Below are positions 9,084 to 16,858 of a stretch of DNA of 64,000 bases, in pieces. A program made the translations under genes and the position numbers. The number at the start of each line of letters is the position of its first letter. Position 1 is the first letter of the stretch. Origin of the DNA: Verrucomicrobiota bacterium (GTDB lineage Bacteria; Verrucomicrobiota; Verrucomicrobiia; Opitutales; Opitutaceae); the NCBI GenBank assembly GCA_016235555.1, contig JACRKC010000067.1, positions 1 to 64,000 of the forward strand, in the 5' to 3' direction. The notes below the pieces were generated by a model, which searched no databases, was not told the DNA's origin, and saw only the letters and a list, made by a program, of their open reading frames with translations.

Positions 9084-9486
9084 GCGGTGGCTCCTCCCGT
9101 GCCTCCGGCGCGCCCCGGAAGCGTTTGTGATAGGCGCGCCGATAGAGGATCGCCCGCTGAAACATGTCTTTGCCCTGGCTCTCGAACGCCTCGATGCAAT
9201 GCCCGATCTCGTCGATCGTGCAAAGCTGCCAGAGCTTGTAGCCCTTCGATCCGGGAAAGCTCACGATCGCGGGACACGCGGCGCTCGCGATCTTCCGCAC
9301 ACAGCGGTCACTCACGTCTTCGCCGAGCTGCTTCGCCAGCTCCTGCGCCGTCGCCCAACCCGCGCGCTTCTCGTGCTCCGCTTGCCAGCTCTTCAAATCG
9401 GCCAGCAACGCGACCAGCCGCTCCACCTCGGCCGCGGAGACTTCCGGCTCGGGCATGGCGACCAAAAATTCCGCGCCCACATTCAT
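9076..9486 (-). CDS. Phage winged-helix-like protein
   Basis: A 136-residue protein that looks like a DNA-binding winged helix. GWATAQELAKQLGEDVSDR and CVRKIASA form the helical part and IVSFPGSKGYKLWQ the wing, followed by a basic C-terminal helix (QRAILYRRAYHKRF). Its ATG overlaps the stop of the upstream gene (ATGA), so translation is probably coupled. It may regulate phage transcription or replication; the assignment rests on pattern only. Confidence 0.7.
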   Translation of the reverse strand: MNVGAEFLVAMPEPEVSAAEVERLVALLADLKSWQAEHEKRAGWATAQELAKQLGEDVSDRCVRKIASAACPAIVSFPGSKGYKLWQLCTIDEIGHCIEAFESQGKDMFQRAILYRRAYHKRFRGAPEAREEPPRA

Positions 9487-9872
9487 TTTTTCTTGAGCTG
9501 CCACGCCCACGGACTGCTGCGGTCGAGCGCGTCGACCGGTGCATAAACCACCTCCACCCACTCCAGCGGGCTCTCCGGATTCTTCGGATCGCTGCGCTTT
9601 TGCACGAAACGCCGCATCGCAAACGGCAACGCGTGCATGACGACGGTTGCCTTGTCGACGTTCTGTTCCGCGAGCCGGTCGACGTTGGTGCAATCGCCGA
9701 CGACTTCGACCTCCGACCAGGCCATCGTGCAGAGCGTCACTTTATACGGACGCTTGCGGCGAAACTCGTCCTCGCTCGCGCGGACGGCCGCCTGCCAGAG
9801 CGATTTCTTCGCGTCTTCCGCGCCGCCGGCCGTTGCGTTCGCGCTCGCGATGATTTCGCCCAGCGACTTCAC
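9483..9872 (-). CDS. Phage early protein, unknown (129 aa)
   Basis: Starts at a GTG that overlaps the stop of the upstream gene (GTGA). The centre contains YKVTLCTMAWSEVEVVGDC and HALPFAMRRFVQKR, and the C-terminus is Trp- and Lys-rich (SPWAWQLKKK). No family recognised. Confidence 0.65.
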   Translation of the reverse strand: MKSLGEIIASANATAGGAEDAKKSLWQAAVRASEDEFRRKRPYKVTLCTMAWSEVEVVGDCTNVDRLAEQNVDKATVVMHALPFAMRRFVQKRSDPKNPESPLEWVEVVYAPVDALDRSSPWAWQLKKK

Positions 9873-10150
9873 GAGAGGTCTCCCGCGCAGCACGGCGCGC
9901 CTTGACGTCGGCTAACCTCGCGGCGTTTCGATGCGAACCAAACGCGCCGCTGGCCGTCATCAGCCTGCACGCGCTCGAACTCTGCGAAGCACGTTTCACA
10001 GCACGGGAAACCGCCCCATTCGCCGGGCCAATTATGCGGCACGGGTTCGCCCTCAAACATGGCAATGCCCTTGTTGCCGTCCACGATCACACGCTCGCAC
10101 ACCGCGCATTCTTCCTCGCGAGGCGATAGATTGATGGAGATCTGACTCAT
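9869..10150 (-). CDS. Small zinc-binding phage protein
   Basis: A 93-residue protein with two Cys pairs (CAVCERVIVDG at about 16-26 and FPCCETCFAEFE at about 48-59), consistent with a zinc ribbon. The start is the ATG at 10150, two bases after the upstream stop. One of four small Cys-rich proteins in this operon. Confidence 0.65.
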   Translation of the reverse strand: MSQISINLSPREEECAVCERVIVDGNKGIAMFEGEPVPHNWPGEWGGFPCCETCFAEFERVQADDGQRRVWFASKRREVSRRQGAPCCAGDLS

Positions 10151-10152
10151 GA

Positions 10153-10713
10153 TTAGAACGGCACGTCGACCTTCGGCGACTCGTTGCGCACCGGAGCGGC
10201 CGGCGCGGTGCTGGCCGGCGTTTGGCTGGCCAAATCTTGGCCAGCGCGCCGCTCCTGGCGTTGCTTCCGCTGATGCCGGCTCGCGACCGTCAAATGCCGC
10301 TTGCGCACCTCGTCGGCGTCGAGCGTTTCGAGCGGGCCGCCGGCCGCCGACGCCTTCCCGGCGAAGCGATTGCGATCGAGCTTGTTCTTGCCGGGACCAT
10401 AGAGCTCGCGCTCGTGCCAATCGGCCTGCTTCGCGCGGTTGAAGGTTCGATAATCCTCCTGGCACGTCACCCAGCGCGCCGATTTGTCGAGGCTCGCGGG
10501 ATCGGCGAGATGGCGCAGGTAGGTGAAGAGCGCCGTCACCTCATCTGGGCCAAACGCCGCGGAGCTGGCCGTGGCCATCGGCCCGCGCACCAGCCTCATG
10601 CATTCGATCGTCACCGCGCGCCGCTGCGCGTCATCCTTCGGATTCCAATCGCAGACTGCGCAGGCCGCCGGCCAGAGCCGGCCGAAGTATTCATTGCGTT
10701 CGCCGGGAGTCAT
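10153..10713 (-). CDS. Phage early protein, unknown (186 aa)
   Basis: Begins MTPGERNEYFGRLWPAACAV and carries CDWNPKDDAQRRAVTIECM, a pattern I associate with an uncharacterised phage family whose core reads LADPASLDK...CQEDYRTFNRAKQADWHE. The C-terminal 70 residues are basic and low-complexity. The ATG at 10713 excludes the less plausible upstream reading. Function unknown. Confidence 0.65.
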   Translation of the reverse strand: MTPGERNEYFGRLWPAACAVCDWNPKDDAQRRAVTIECMRLVRGPMATASSAAFGPDEVTALFTYLRHLADPASLDKSARWVTCQEDYRTFNRAKQADWHERELYGPGKNKLDRNRFAGKASAAGGPLETLDADEVRKRHLTVASRHQRKQRQERRAGQDLASQTPASTAPAAPVRNESPKVDVPF

Positions 10714-10744
10714 GTGAGTGCGAGGGTTTGCTCTGCGGGCGCTT

Positions 10745-11401
10745 TCACCGCGCTGCGAATTTCGGTTTGCGGCCGCGGATGAAACCGGCCCATCGCGCCG
10801 CGTCCGCGCTCGGATCGGCCATGCCCTTCGATTCGATCTTGCCGATGTGCTGCGCGATATAGCCGTCCATCGACAACGCGAGCTCCGTGCCCTCCGCCTG
10901 GCGCTCCGGGGCCGGCGGCTCCGCCTCGACGAGCTTGTGATAAAGCCCCTCGAACATGCCGTGAACATAGCTGTAGCGATTGCGCAGCCGTCCGCGGTGC
11001 TTCCTCCAGCAAAACGCGAAGTGTCGCACGAGGAAGTGATACACGTAGAGCGCGATCTCGATGTCGCTCGTCGTGCCGACGAATGACAACTTTTCGCCGG
11101 CTCTCGGCCAGCCATCAACGACGTGAATCGCGCCACGCACGATCGGGCGCACGCGGAAAAAACGCTTCACGATCAGGGCGGCGAAATTGCGATCGTAGCC
11201 AAGCCGCGCCAGCGAGTCGGTGTCCTGGTGCGTGATGAGCGGCGTCGCCGCATCGGGATTGAGCCCATCGACCGCCACGCGGTGCTCTTCCGCGAGTTGC
11301 AGCGCGCGCTGCATAGCGAGCTGCGCCTCGTGCGGGTTCGCGCTGCGCGCGAGGCGGAGAAGTTTTTTGATCTTTTCGACGATTTCAGCGGGCGCGCTCA
11401 T
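10745..11401 (-). CDS. DUF2786-family phage protein
   Basis: A 218-residue protein whose N-terminus (EIVEKIKKLLRLARSANPHE followed by AQLAMQRALQLAEEHRVAVD) matches the DUF2786 pattern. The centre has LSFVGTTSDIEIALYVYHFL, and the C-terminus is basic. Such proteins are frequent in early regions of transposable phages; the role is unknown. The ATG overlaps the upstream stop (ATGA). Confidence 0.75.
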   Translation of the reverse strand: MSAPAEIVEKIKKLLRLARSANPHEAQLAMQRALQLAEEHRVAVDGLNPDAATPLITHQDTDSLARLGYDRNFAALIVKRFFRVRPIVRGAIHVVDGWPRAGEKLSFVGTTSDIEIALYVYHFLVRHFAFCWRKHRGRLRNRYSYVHGMFEGLYHKLVEAEPPAPERQAEGTELALSMDGYIAQHIGKIESKGMADPSADAARWAGFIRGRKPKFAAR

Positions 11402-11730
11402 GCGGCCTTTCCAGCGACCAGCGCCGAGACCTCAGCGAGATCGCGTCGCGCGACGTAGGCGCGCAGCGTGGACCAATTCTTGAGCCAGGGACCGTAGATC
11501 ACCTCGCGGATTTCGTCGTCGTCTTCCTCATCGACCGCCGTCTCCCAGAGATAGCGGCCATATTCCTCGCCATAGTAGGAGACCAGACGTTTCACGATTC
11601 GCGCCTCCAGGCCGGCGAGAAGGTTGTGCAGCAGGAGCGTCGATGCCTTCTCCGTCAGCTCGACGAAGAATTCCCGCGGGTGCTGGCTGTCCCACCAGCC
11701 GTAAGAAAGAATTTCGCCCAGGATGATCAT
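11398..11730 (-). CDS. Small acidic phage protein (110 aa)
   Basis: Starts at ATG 11730, overlapping the upstream stop. It contains SYGWWDSQHPREFFVELTEK, a strongly acidic run (VDEEDDDEIREV) and YGPWLKNWSTLRAYVARRD. No family recognised. Confidence 0.65.
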   Translation of the reverse strand: MIILGEILSYGWWDSQHPREFFVELTEKASTLLLHNLLAGLEARIVKRLVSYYGEEYGRYLWETAVDEEDDDEIREVIYGPWLKNWSTLRAYVARRDLAEVSALVAGKAA

Positions 11731-12050
11731 GCCTGCCTCCCCAGCGCCAGCACGCTGAATTTCCCGGCGACGAAGAGGAACGGCGCCCGCTCGCGTGCCC
11801 AATCTTCGATCATCGAGCCGCGCAGCTCGGCGCTGCAGTTCTCCGTGCGTTCGATCGCGCGGCGCGCGTCACGTCGCTTCAGGAAGTGCGCGATCGTGTC
11901 CGTCTCGACGTCCGCCGGGCGGAGCACGCCGCCCTTCCGCTTGCCCGACACGTTCTCGATCGTGCAGAGCTGCGCATCCTTCACGACGAGGAACCCCGTC
12001 GCGATAAACGACGGGGCGATCGGTTTTTCCTCTGCCCGTTTCTTTTTCAT
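11727..12050 (-). CDS. Small basic phage protein (107 aa)
   Basis: Starts MKKKRAEEKP at ATG 12050, overlapping the upstream lipoprotein stop (ATGA). A compact, mostly basic domain (FIATGFLVVKDAQLCTIENV and APFLFVAGKFSVLALG). No family recognised. Confidence 0.65.
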   Translation of the reverse strand: MKKKRAEEKPIAPSFIATGFLVVKDAQLCTIENVSGKRKGGVLRPADVETDTIAHFLKRRDARRAIERTENCSAELRGSMIEDWARERAPFLFVAGKFSVLALGRQA

Positions 12051-12223
12051 CGCTCGGGCATCGGGTAAACCGGGCTCGCCGGCCGGAAGATTTCGGGATC
12101 TCGCGGATCGGATTTTTGCGGCGGCGTGCCGCAGGCACCGAGCGCGAGCGTGAGCGCGACGAGGAGCGCGCGAATCAACCCATTCGACAGGCTCAGGGAT
12201 TTCATGCAGCGAGGCCGAACCAT
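12047..12223 (-). CDS. Small phage-encoded lipoprotein
   Basis: A 58-residue peptide with a hydrophobic signal segment ending in a lipobox (ALGAC), so the mature lipoprotein is only about 30 residues, proline-rich and acidic/polar (GTPPQKSDPRDPEIF). The ATG at 12223 is chosen because AAGGAG lies seven bases upstream; the ATG at 12205, which overlaps the upstream stop, is the alternative. Bases 12183-12199 (ttcgacaggctcaggga) match a dispersed repeat also seen near 59055. Possible roles are exclusion or an outer-membrane spanin; neither is shown. Confidence 0.65.
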   Translation of the reverse strand: MVRPRCMKSLSLSNGLIRALLVALTLALGACGTPPQKSDPRDPEIFRPASPVYPMPER

Positions 12224-12699
12224 GACGTGCTCCTTTCGTTGGTGGTGAGGTCGACGAGCTGGCCCATGCCGGGCTCGAAGAAGTTCACGCGGGATTCGTA
12301 ATCGACGAACCAGTTGATCGCATGGCCGCCCGCGACCTGGAAGTTCTCGGGCCGTGCCGGGCCGGCCTGATAGAAGAGAAACCCGTAGGCGAGCCCGCCG
12401 CGTGCGACGCCGGTGAGCTTCGCCTTGCGCGCGTTGCCGACCTGCGCCCACGCCATCGTCCCGATCGCGAGGTTGTCGCAGTCGCTCGATTCGGCCTCCC
12501 ATAGCGGCCGCAGGCGCACGCGCTTGCCGCCGGCGTCGCCGAAGACGACGAGTTCAGCGGGGCGGGATTCCAGCCATGCCTCGAAATTGCGGCCGACAAA
12601 GTCGGAGCTGCACGGATCGTAGCTGACATCGGGGAGCTGCCAAAGCACGGCGGGCAAGCCCGCTGCGGTGAGAATCTGACGGAGGTCGGATTGTGTCAT
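12202..12699 (-). CDS. Unknown phage protein with papain-like Cys/His pattern
   Basis: A 165-residue protein starting at ATG 12699 (ATGA overlap). Cys74 in SSDCDNLAIG, His126 in GGHAINWFVDYE and Glu142 in NFFEPGMG occur in the order and spacing seen in papain-like folds, where a Cys starts a helix and the His lies on a strand before an acidic or amide residue. This may be a cysteine peptidase, amidase or a toxin-like domain, but the link is by pattern only. A tiny lipoprotein gene lies immediately downstream. Confidence 0.6.
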   Translation of the reverse strand: MTQSDLRQILTAAGLPAVLWQLPDVSYDPCSSDFVGRNFEAWLESRPAELVVFGDAGGKRVRLRPLWEAESSDCDNLAIGTMAWAQVGNARKAKLTGVARGGLAYGFLFYQAGPARPENFQVAGGHAINWFVDYESRVNFFEPGMGQLVDLTTNERSTSWFGLAA

Positions 12700-12992
12700 G
12701 GTCGTGAAAGAGAACCGCGATGGATTTTGGCCAGCACCGCGTCGCGATCGTCCGCGGTCTGGAATGTGAAGCCGTCGCCCGGCAGCATCAGCGCGCCGAA
12801 TTCGCCGGTGTTGATGGACTGCACCTCGATGACATAGAGAAACCGCGCTGGCGCCGAGTTGGGCAGCGACACATCGATGTTGCCGCCGCGCACCGCATGG
12901 CCGTTGCGTTGCGCCGTCTCGCGCACGATCGCGATCCACGCGTCGGGCACCTGCGCGGCCGTGATGGCGGGCTTGGCCAGGAGCGGATTCAT
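12696..12992 (-). CDS. Phage early protein, unknown (98 aa)
   Basis: Starts at ATG 12992 in a TGATG junction with the upstream gene; a GTG at 13007 is the alternative. A compact globular protein (RFLYVIEVQSINTGEFGALM, LPGDGFTFQTADDRDAVLAK). No family recognised. Confidence 0.65.
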   Translation of the reverse strand: MNPLLAKPAITAAQVPDAWIAIVRETAQRNGHAVRGGNIDVSLPNSAPARFLYVIEVQSINTGEFGALMLPGDGFTFQTADDRDAVLAKIHRGSLSRP

Positions 12993-13345
12993 CACGAGTA
13001 GCCGCACTGCGGGCAGATGTCGCGGTCGAGCCGCTCGCTATATTCGAGCTGCACGACTTCGTTCTTCCACGCGCAGCGCGGGCAGCAGCCGTCCTCGACA
13101 TCGGGCAGATCGTCCGGCGTGCCGGCCTTCCGCGCCGGCTGCGCGGCCTCGCGTTGCGCGACGCAGAGCGCGCGCACCACGGTGCGACACTTGAGCGTAT
13201 GAGCGGTCGAGCCGCGCTGCTCTTTATAGAGGCGATACACTTCCTGCTGGTCGGCGAACGGCACCTTCGCCCAGCATGTCGCGCAGACCAGGTGCCAGCG
13301 CTGGTCCTTCGGCGCGCTGCAGACGGGGCAGCGGTTGGCGCTCAC
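12992..13345 (-). CDS. Double zinc-ribbon phage protein
   Basis: A 117-residue protein with CPVCSAPKDQRWHLVCATC at the N-terminus and CCPRCAWKN...ICPQCGYS at the C-terminus, giving two likely zinc-ribbon sites joined by a basic helical linker. It begins with GTG overlapping the Gam stop (GTGA). Probably nucleic-acid or protein binding. Confidence 0.7.
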   Translation of the reverse strand: MSANRCPVCSAPKDQRWHLVCATCWAKVPFADQQEVYRLYKEQRGSTAHTLKCRTVVRALCVAQREAAQPARKAGTPDDLPDVEDGCCPRCAWKNEVVQLEYSERLDRDICPQCGYS

Positions 13346-13890
13346 GCTTCGCCCTCCGCGGTCTTCGCGCCTTCGTCGAGGAGCTTAGCGACCAGCTTGT
13401 CGATCTCGGTGTCGGCGGCCTTGATCACGATCTGGTCGCCGGTGTCCGCGACCGTGCAGCCGAGCTTCTTCAGCGTGGCTACGTCGAGGTTCATCAGCGC
13501 GTCCTTCACCAGCTCGAATTTCACGCGCACCGCCGTGTCCGTGAGTTCGGGAAAGTTCTTCGAGATACGCTCGACGACCTTGTCGGCGTCGTCGAATTCG
13601 AGCCGGCCCTTGCCCTTCTGGTAGCCGAGCTTGATGCCGTGCAGCGTGAACGTGCGCGGCTTCACGAAGAGATCGGGCGAGCCTTCGACCGCGGAGCGCA
13701 GCCGCGCCTGGGCGTCGGCGGCCGTCGCGGCGGCTTTCTTGATCCGCGCGATGTGCCGGCGCTTGATCGCGGCGAGTTCGTCTTCGAGTTCGGTGACGTG
13801 CGCGGAGAGCTGCTCTCGCGCGACGGAATAATCTTTCGCGAGCGAATCGATCGTCGCGAGCGTGATGGTGGTGGTGGAGACGGTGGACAT
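13342..13890 (-). CDS. Mu Gam-like host-nuclease inhibitor
   Basis: A 182-residue homologue of the Mu Gam family, which binds DNA ends like Ku and protects transposing phage DNA from host exonucleases. The N-terminal coiled coil (LSAHVTELEDELAAIKRRHI), the central FVKPRTFTLHGIKLGYQKGK and FDDADKVVERISKNFPEL, and the C-terminal KKLGCTVADTGDQIVIK follow the family pattern and length. It lies in the early operon with the transposition genes, as expected. Confidence 0.88.
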   Translation of the reverse strand: MSTVSTTTITLATIDSLAKDYSVAREQLSAHVTELEDELAAIKRRHIARIKKAAATAADAQARLRSAVEGSPDLFVKPRTFTLHGIKLGYQKGKGRLEFDDADKVVERISKNFPELTDTAVRVKFELVKDALMNLDVATLKKLGCTVADTGDQIVIKAADTEIDKLVAKLLDEGAKTAEGEA

Positions 13891-13918
13891 TTTGTTGAAT
13901 GGGTTGATAGCTGATGGG

Positions 13919-14149
13919 TCAGGAGGCGCGGGCGCGCTGGCGGGCGAGGGCGAGTTCGGCCGGCGTCAAGCGTTCGCGGTTGGGCTTGGCGCGGCAGCAG
14001 TGCGCCGTCAGCCCGCGGCTGGAGAAGTTCGTCGTGCCGCAGCACGGGCACGTGAGCAGCACTTCCGTGGCCGCTGCGGCCATGCCGGGAGCCTGCGAGC
14101 GCGCACTCAGGCGCGCTTGGTGGGCGGCGATGAAATCGGCATTGTTCAT
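13919..14149 (-). CDS. Small zinc-finger phage protein
   Basis: A 76-residue protein from ATG 14149 (ATGA overlap). It carries LTCPCCGTTNFSSRGLTAHC, a C2-H-C type finger, and a basic C-terminus (RERLTPAELALARQRARAS). Likely nucleic-acid binding. Confidence 0.65.
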   Translation of the reverse strand: MNNADFIAAHQARLSARSQAPGMAAAATEVLLTCPCCGTTNFSSRGLTAHCCRAKPNRERLTPAELALARQRARAS

Positions 14150-14340
14150 CGGGAAGTGACGATCATGCCGATCGTCCAGATGGCGGTGGTGAATCCGGCC
14201 GCGAACGCGCACGCGATCGCGAGCCAGGCGGTGGAGCGACGGCAGCGGAGCAAGCTTTCAGGCTGAAAGCTTGAAACGCGGTGCCACCCCTCGATGCCGC
14301 CGATGTGCGGATGGAAGCGGTGCGCGGGGAAGTGTTTCAT
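14146..14340 (-). CDS. Small single-span membrane protein (64 aa)
   Basis: Starts MKHFPAHRFHPHIGGIEGWH at ATG 14340, overlapping the upstream stop. One C-terminal membrane segment (TAWLAIACAFAAGFTTAIWT). Its centre, SSFQPESLL, is encoded by the palindrome at 14251-14273. Confidence 0.6.
   Translation of the reverse strand: MKHFPAHRFHPHIGGIEGWHRVSSFQPESLLRCRRSTAWLAIACAFAAGFTTAIWTIGMIVTSR
14251..14273. repeat. Palindrome within an early gene, copy 1
   Basis: Ten-base arms caagctttca and tgaaagcttg around a three-base loop. The same palindrome with 12-base arms is at 19400-19426, and both copies are read in the same frame (SSFQ-A/P-ESL). Confidence 0.8.
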
Positions 14341-14576
14341 CGCACGCCTCCTTTCGTGAGCCGCGCAGCGAACCGCTCGGCGCTCGCGAGCGAAGCCTTC
14401 GCGCCCTGGAGCGCATCGATGGCGCACGCGATGTGATGCGAACGCTTCGGGTCTTCGGCCGCGCAGGTCGCCAGCGCGGCGAGCCGCTGCTCGCACACGC
14501 CCGCGTCCCACTCCACGCCGAAGAGCGCCGTCTCCAGAGCCGACTCGATCACCGCGCGGTTTAGACGACGTGGCAT
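14337..14576 (-). CDS. Small phage protein (79 aa)
   Basis: Alpha-helical, Ala-rich 79-residue protein (VIESALETALFGVEWDAGVC, ACAIDALQGAKASLASAERF). Starts at ATG 14576, inside the end of the upstream gene (16-bp overlap). No family recognised. Confidence 0.6.
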   Translation of the reverse strand: MPRRLNRAVIESALETALFGVEWDAGVCEQRLAALATCAAEDPKRSHHIACAIDALQGAKASLASAERFAARLTKGGVR

Positions 14577-14968
14577 GGCGCACCTCCTTCCGTTGTCTCC
14601 TCGGTCGGAGTTTCCGGCGTGCCTATCAGCACGCGCAGCGCGGCCGCGAATGCCTCGTGCATGTCGGCCGATGCGTGAAGTCCATGACCAGGCGGCACGC
14701 GCTGCAGCCGCGCACCCTCACGCAGACGCAGCGCCATTTCGTCATGGTATTCGAGGGCGTCGAACACGGCCTGCGTGCGCAGCGCCAGGCGCACCGCGCC
14801 GAGCGCGGCACGCGCCTCGGTAAGTTGCGCGCGCGCGCGACTGAGCGCCGCGATCGATGCCGGCACGGAAGGACGCGGATCGTTGTTGGCACGAATCCCA
14901 AAGGCGATTTCCGCATCAGCGTTCAGGATTTTGTGGGCCGCTTCGCCGAGATGAAGAAGCGCGCTCAC
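14561..14968 (-). CDS. Helical phage protein (135 aa)
   Basis: Starts with GTG 14968, sharing one base with the upstream TAG. Largely helical (IAALSRARAQLTEARAALGA, RLALRTQAVFDALEYHDEMA). No family recognised; similar in style to the neighbouring 79- and 107-residue proteins. Confidence 0.6.
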   Translation of the reverse strand: MSALLHLGEAAHKILNADAEIAFGIRANNDPRPSVPASIAALSRARAQLTEARAALGAVRLALRTQAVFDALEYHDEMALRLREGARLQRVPPGHGLHASADMHEAFAAALRVLIGTPETPTEETTEGGAPCHVV

Positions 14969-15291
14969 TATGCACCGCCTTTCACCGATCGCTTTTTCAA
15001 GACCGCAGTCGCGGAGATCACGGTGCTTTCGCCGAGCGCCTCACGTGCGAGGCGATCGGCCGCCTCGATGTCGTTGAGGTTGTATTCGCCCTGGTAACGC
15101 GCGGCATTATTCACCGCGAAGCGGATCGAACGGCAGGCCGCGAGCGCGGTCTCGACCGACTTGATCGCACTCTCGATTCGTTCCGCGCGCGCCGTGTAGG
15201 TCGCTTTAGCCTTGGGCGCGTGGATGCACTGCGCCGCGCACGAGCGCTGCTCGTCGGCGATTTCGCGCAGAGTGGCGATGACAGCGCTCAT
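14968..15291 (-). CDS. Helical phage protein (107 aa)
   Basis: Starts at ATG 15291 (ATGA overlap). Helical, basic and Ala-rich with a Cys pair spaced like a helix hairpin (EQRSCAAQCIHAPKAKATYT). No family recognised. Confidence 0.6.
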   Translation of the reverse strand: MSAVIATLREIADEQRSCAAQCIHAPKAKATYTARAERIESAIKSVETALAACRSIRFAVNNAARYQGEYNLNDIEAADRLAREALGESTVISATAVLKKRSVKGGA

Positions 15292-15791
15292 GACGCACCG
15301 CCTTTCTCCGCCGCGACCATTTCGTCGGCGATCGCGTCAGCCGTGCGGGCTTCGGCGAGTGGCACGTAGCTGAGTTCGCCGTAGCCGCTCACCGAGTAGC
15401 CGATGAGTTGCGCGAACTGCGCGCGGTCCGCGTCGCTGAATTGCATCCGCGCGAGCGCGTTCAAGTCGAAGCGTCCGTTGCGCAGGAGAAAATCGACGAT
15501 CTCGTTTTTCTTGAACCGCACGACGTCACGATCCCGCACCATCGGCTGGAACGTGCGCCGTGCGCGGTCGCGATAATCGCTCTCTCCGAGCACTGCTGTG
15601 CGCGTATTCCAAGCCGCGATGGCCTCGGGCTTGGTGTCGCCGAAGCTCATCGGCGTCGCGGTGCACGCGACGGGTTTGCCCGGACAGCCGAGCGACCAGT
15701 AGGCGTGATCGATTTCCGGGACGGCCTCTTTCTTCGAGTGAAACGAGAACTTCGGCTGCTGCCGGCAGAATGGACATGGCAGAGGTTTCAT
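15288..15791 (-). CDS. Lar-like zinc protein with extra C-terminal domain
   Basis: A 167-residue protein whose first 65 residues match the Lar restriction-alleviation pattern: LPCPFCRQQPKF, a second Cys pair (LGCPGKPVACTATP) and the closing EAIAAWNTRT. Lar proteins modulate type I restriction. The remaining 100 residues (FKKNEIVDFLLRNGRFDLNA, ADRAQFAQLIGYSVSGYGEL) are an added domain I do not recognise. The ATG overlaps the stop of the ATPase gene. Zinc binding is well supported; the anti-restriction role is by analogy. Confidence 0.7.
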   Translation of the reverse strand: MKPLPCPFCRQQPKFSFHSKKEAVPEIDHAYWSLGCPGKPVACTATPMSFGDTKPEAIAAWNTRTAVLGESDYRDRARRTFQPMVRDRDVVRFKKNEIVDFLLRNGRFDLNALARMQFSDADRAQFAQLIGYSVSGYGELSYVPLAEARTADAIADEMVAAEKGGAS

Positions 15792-16768
15792 GACCGCAGC
15801 GCCTCCACGCGTTTGATGGCTGCCGTCACGACATCGAGCGACGCGTCCTTGCCCGCGCCTTCGCTGCCCACCTCGGCGCAGATGCGCTCCAGCGTGTCGT
15901 AGAGCCCGAAACGATTCGCGGCCGCGACGCACACCGCGACGATCTCCTTTTCGTCGCCGGCCTTCGCGTCGTAGCCCGGCAGGCGCGCCGCGAGAAACTT
16001 CCGGCAGTCGCTGGCCTCGACCTTTTCGACGACGATCTTCGCGTGCGTGCGCCGGCGTAGCTGCCTCGCCTCGTCGTAGGCTTTCTGCTCCATCCGCGCC
16101 CAGAGTTGCGGCATCGCCACCATCACCACGCGCGAAGTCGTCTTGTTGAGGATCGCCTTGATGAAATTGAGCGCCTGCGGGCCGCAATAGTGGCACTCGT
16201 CGATCACGACGATGCGCGGTGTCACCGCCAGCGCGTCGATCACGGCGCGCTCGGCCGCGCGCGGGTTGGTGAACTCCTCGTCGAGACCGATCCACTCGGC
16301 GACGTCGGAAGCCGCGTTGAGGTAGGAGCCGCGCCAGGTCTCGCCCGCCTCGCCGCAGATGGCGGCGCTGCGGTAGGTTTGCTGCAGCTTGAGCGCGAGC
16401 GTGGTCTTGCCGCCGCCGGTGTCGGCCAGATAGACGACGAGCCGGTTCTGCGGCACGCCGTAGCAACCCTTGATGCCGGCGATCGCCGCTTTGATGTGGG
16501 GCAGGTCGATAATCGTGCCCTTGTTGCCGCCGGTCGTGTCGGCGCGCTCGGCCTCGTCGATGAGCACCTGCAGCGCGGCCTCGCATTTCTCCAGCATGGG
16601 CGACGGGTCTTGCGCCGGGTAAGTGCCGCTCTGGAGCTGGCTCCAGGTGGTCTTGCTGATGCCGATGTAGCGGCGCGACAGGATCGTGTCGCTGATGTTG
16701 AGACGATCGCGGTGCTCGATGAGCGCCTTGACCGTGGGATGGTTCTTCGTGTCGATTTTGTCGGACAT
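15788..16768 (-). CDS. MuB-like AAA ATPase, transposition target protein
   Basis: A 326-residue ATPase that in Mu-like phages captures target DNA and activates the transposase. The N-terminal HTH-like part (LSRRYIGISKTTWSQLQSGT) precedes a AAA core with Walker A ADTGGGKT (115-122) and Walker B IVVIDE (186-191), then ILNKTTSRVVMVAMPQLW. The ATG at 16768 is chosen because the preceding codons read through simple gtagcggta-type DNA. It directly follows the transposase gene, the usual A-B order. Confidence 0.88.
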   Translation of the reverse strand: MSDKIDTKNHPTVKALIEHRDRLNISDTILSRRYIGISKTTWSQLQSGTYPAQDPSPMLEKCEAALQVLIDEAERADTTGGNKGTIIDLPHIKAAIAGIKGCYGVPQNRLVVYLADTGGGKTTLALKLQQTYRSAAICGEAGETWRGSYLNAASDVAEWIGLDEEFTNPRAAERAVIDALAVTPRIVVIDECHYCGPQALNFIKAILNKTTSRVVMVAMPQLWARMEQKAYDEARQLRRRTHAKIVVEKVEASDCRKFLAARLPGYDAKAGDEKEIVAVCVAAANRFGLYDTLERICAEVGSEGAGKDASLDVVTAAIKRVEALRS

Positions 16769-16858
16769 GGTAGCGGTGTTGTTTAGTAGCGGTATCGTTG
16801 CTGTGTTCGGCCGCGCGGCGGTTCGTGATAAAAAGCGCCGCGCGGCCACCTAAATGGA

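Noticed and set aside
8535-9905. Plus-strand frame of 456 codons across the left early genes
   Set aside because: The minus strand has coupled genes with ribosome sites and overlaps; the plus reading is low-complexity Arg/Leu/Ala.
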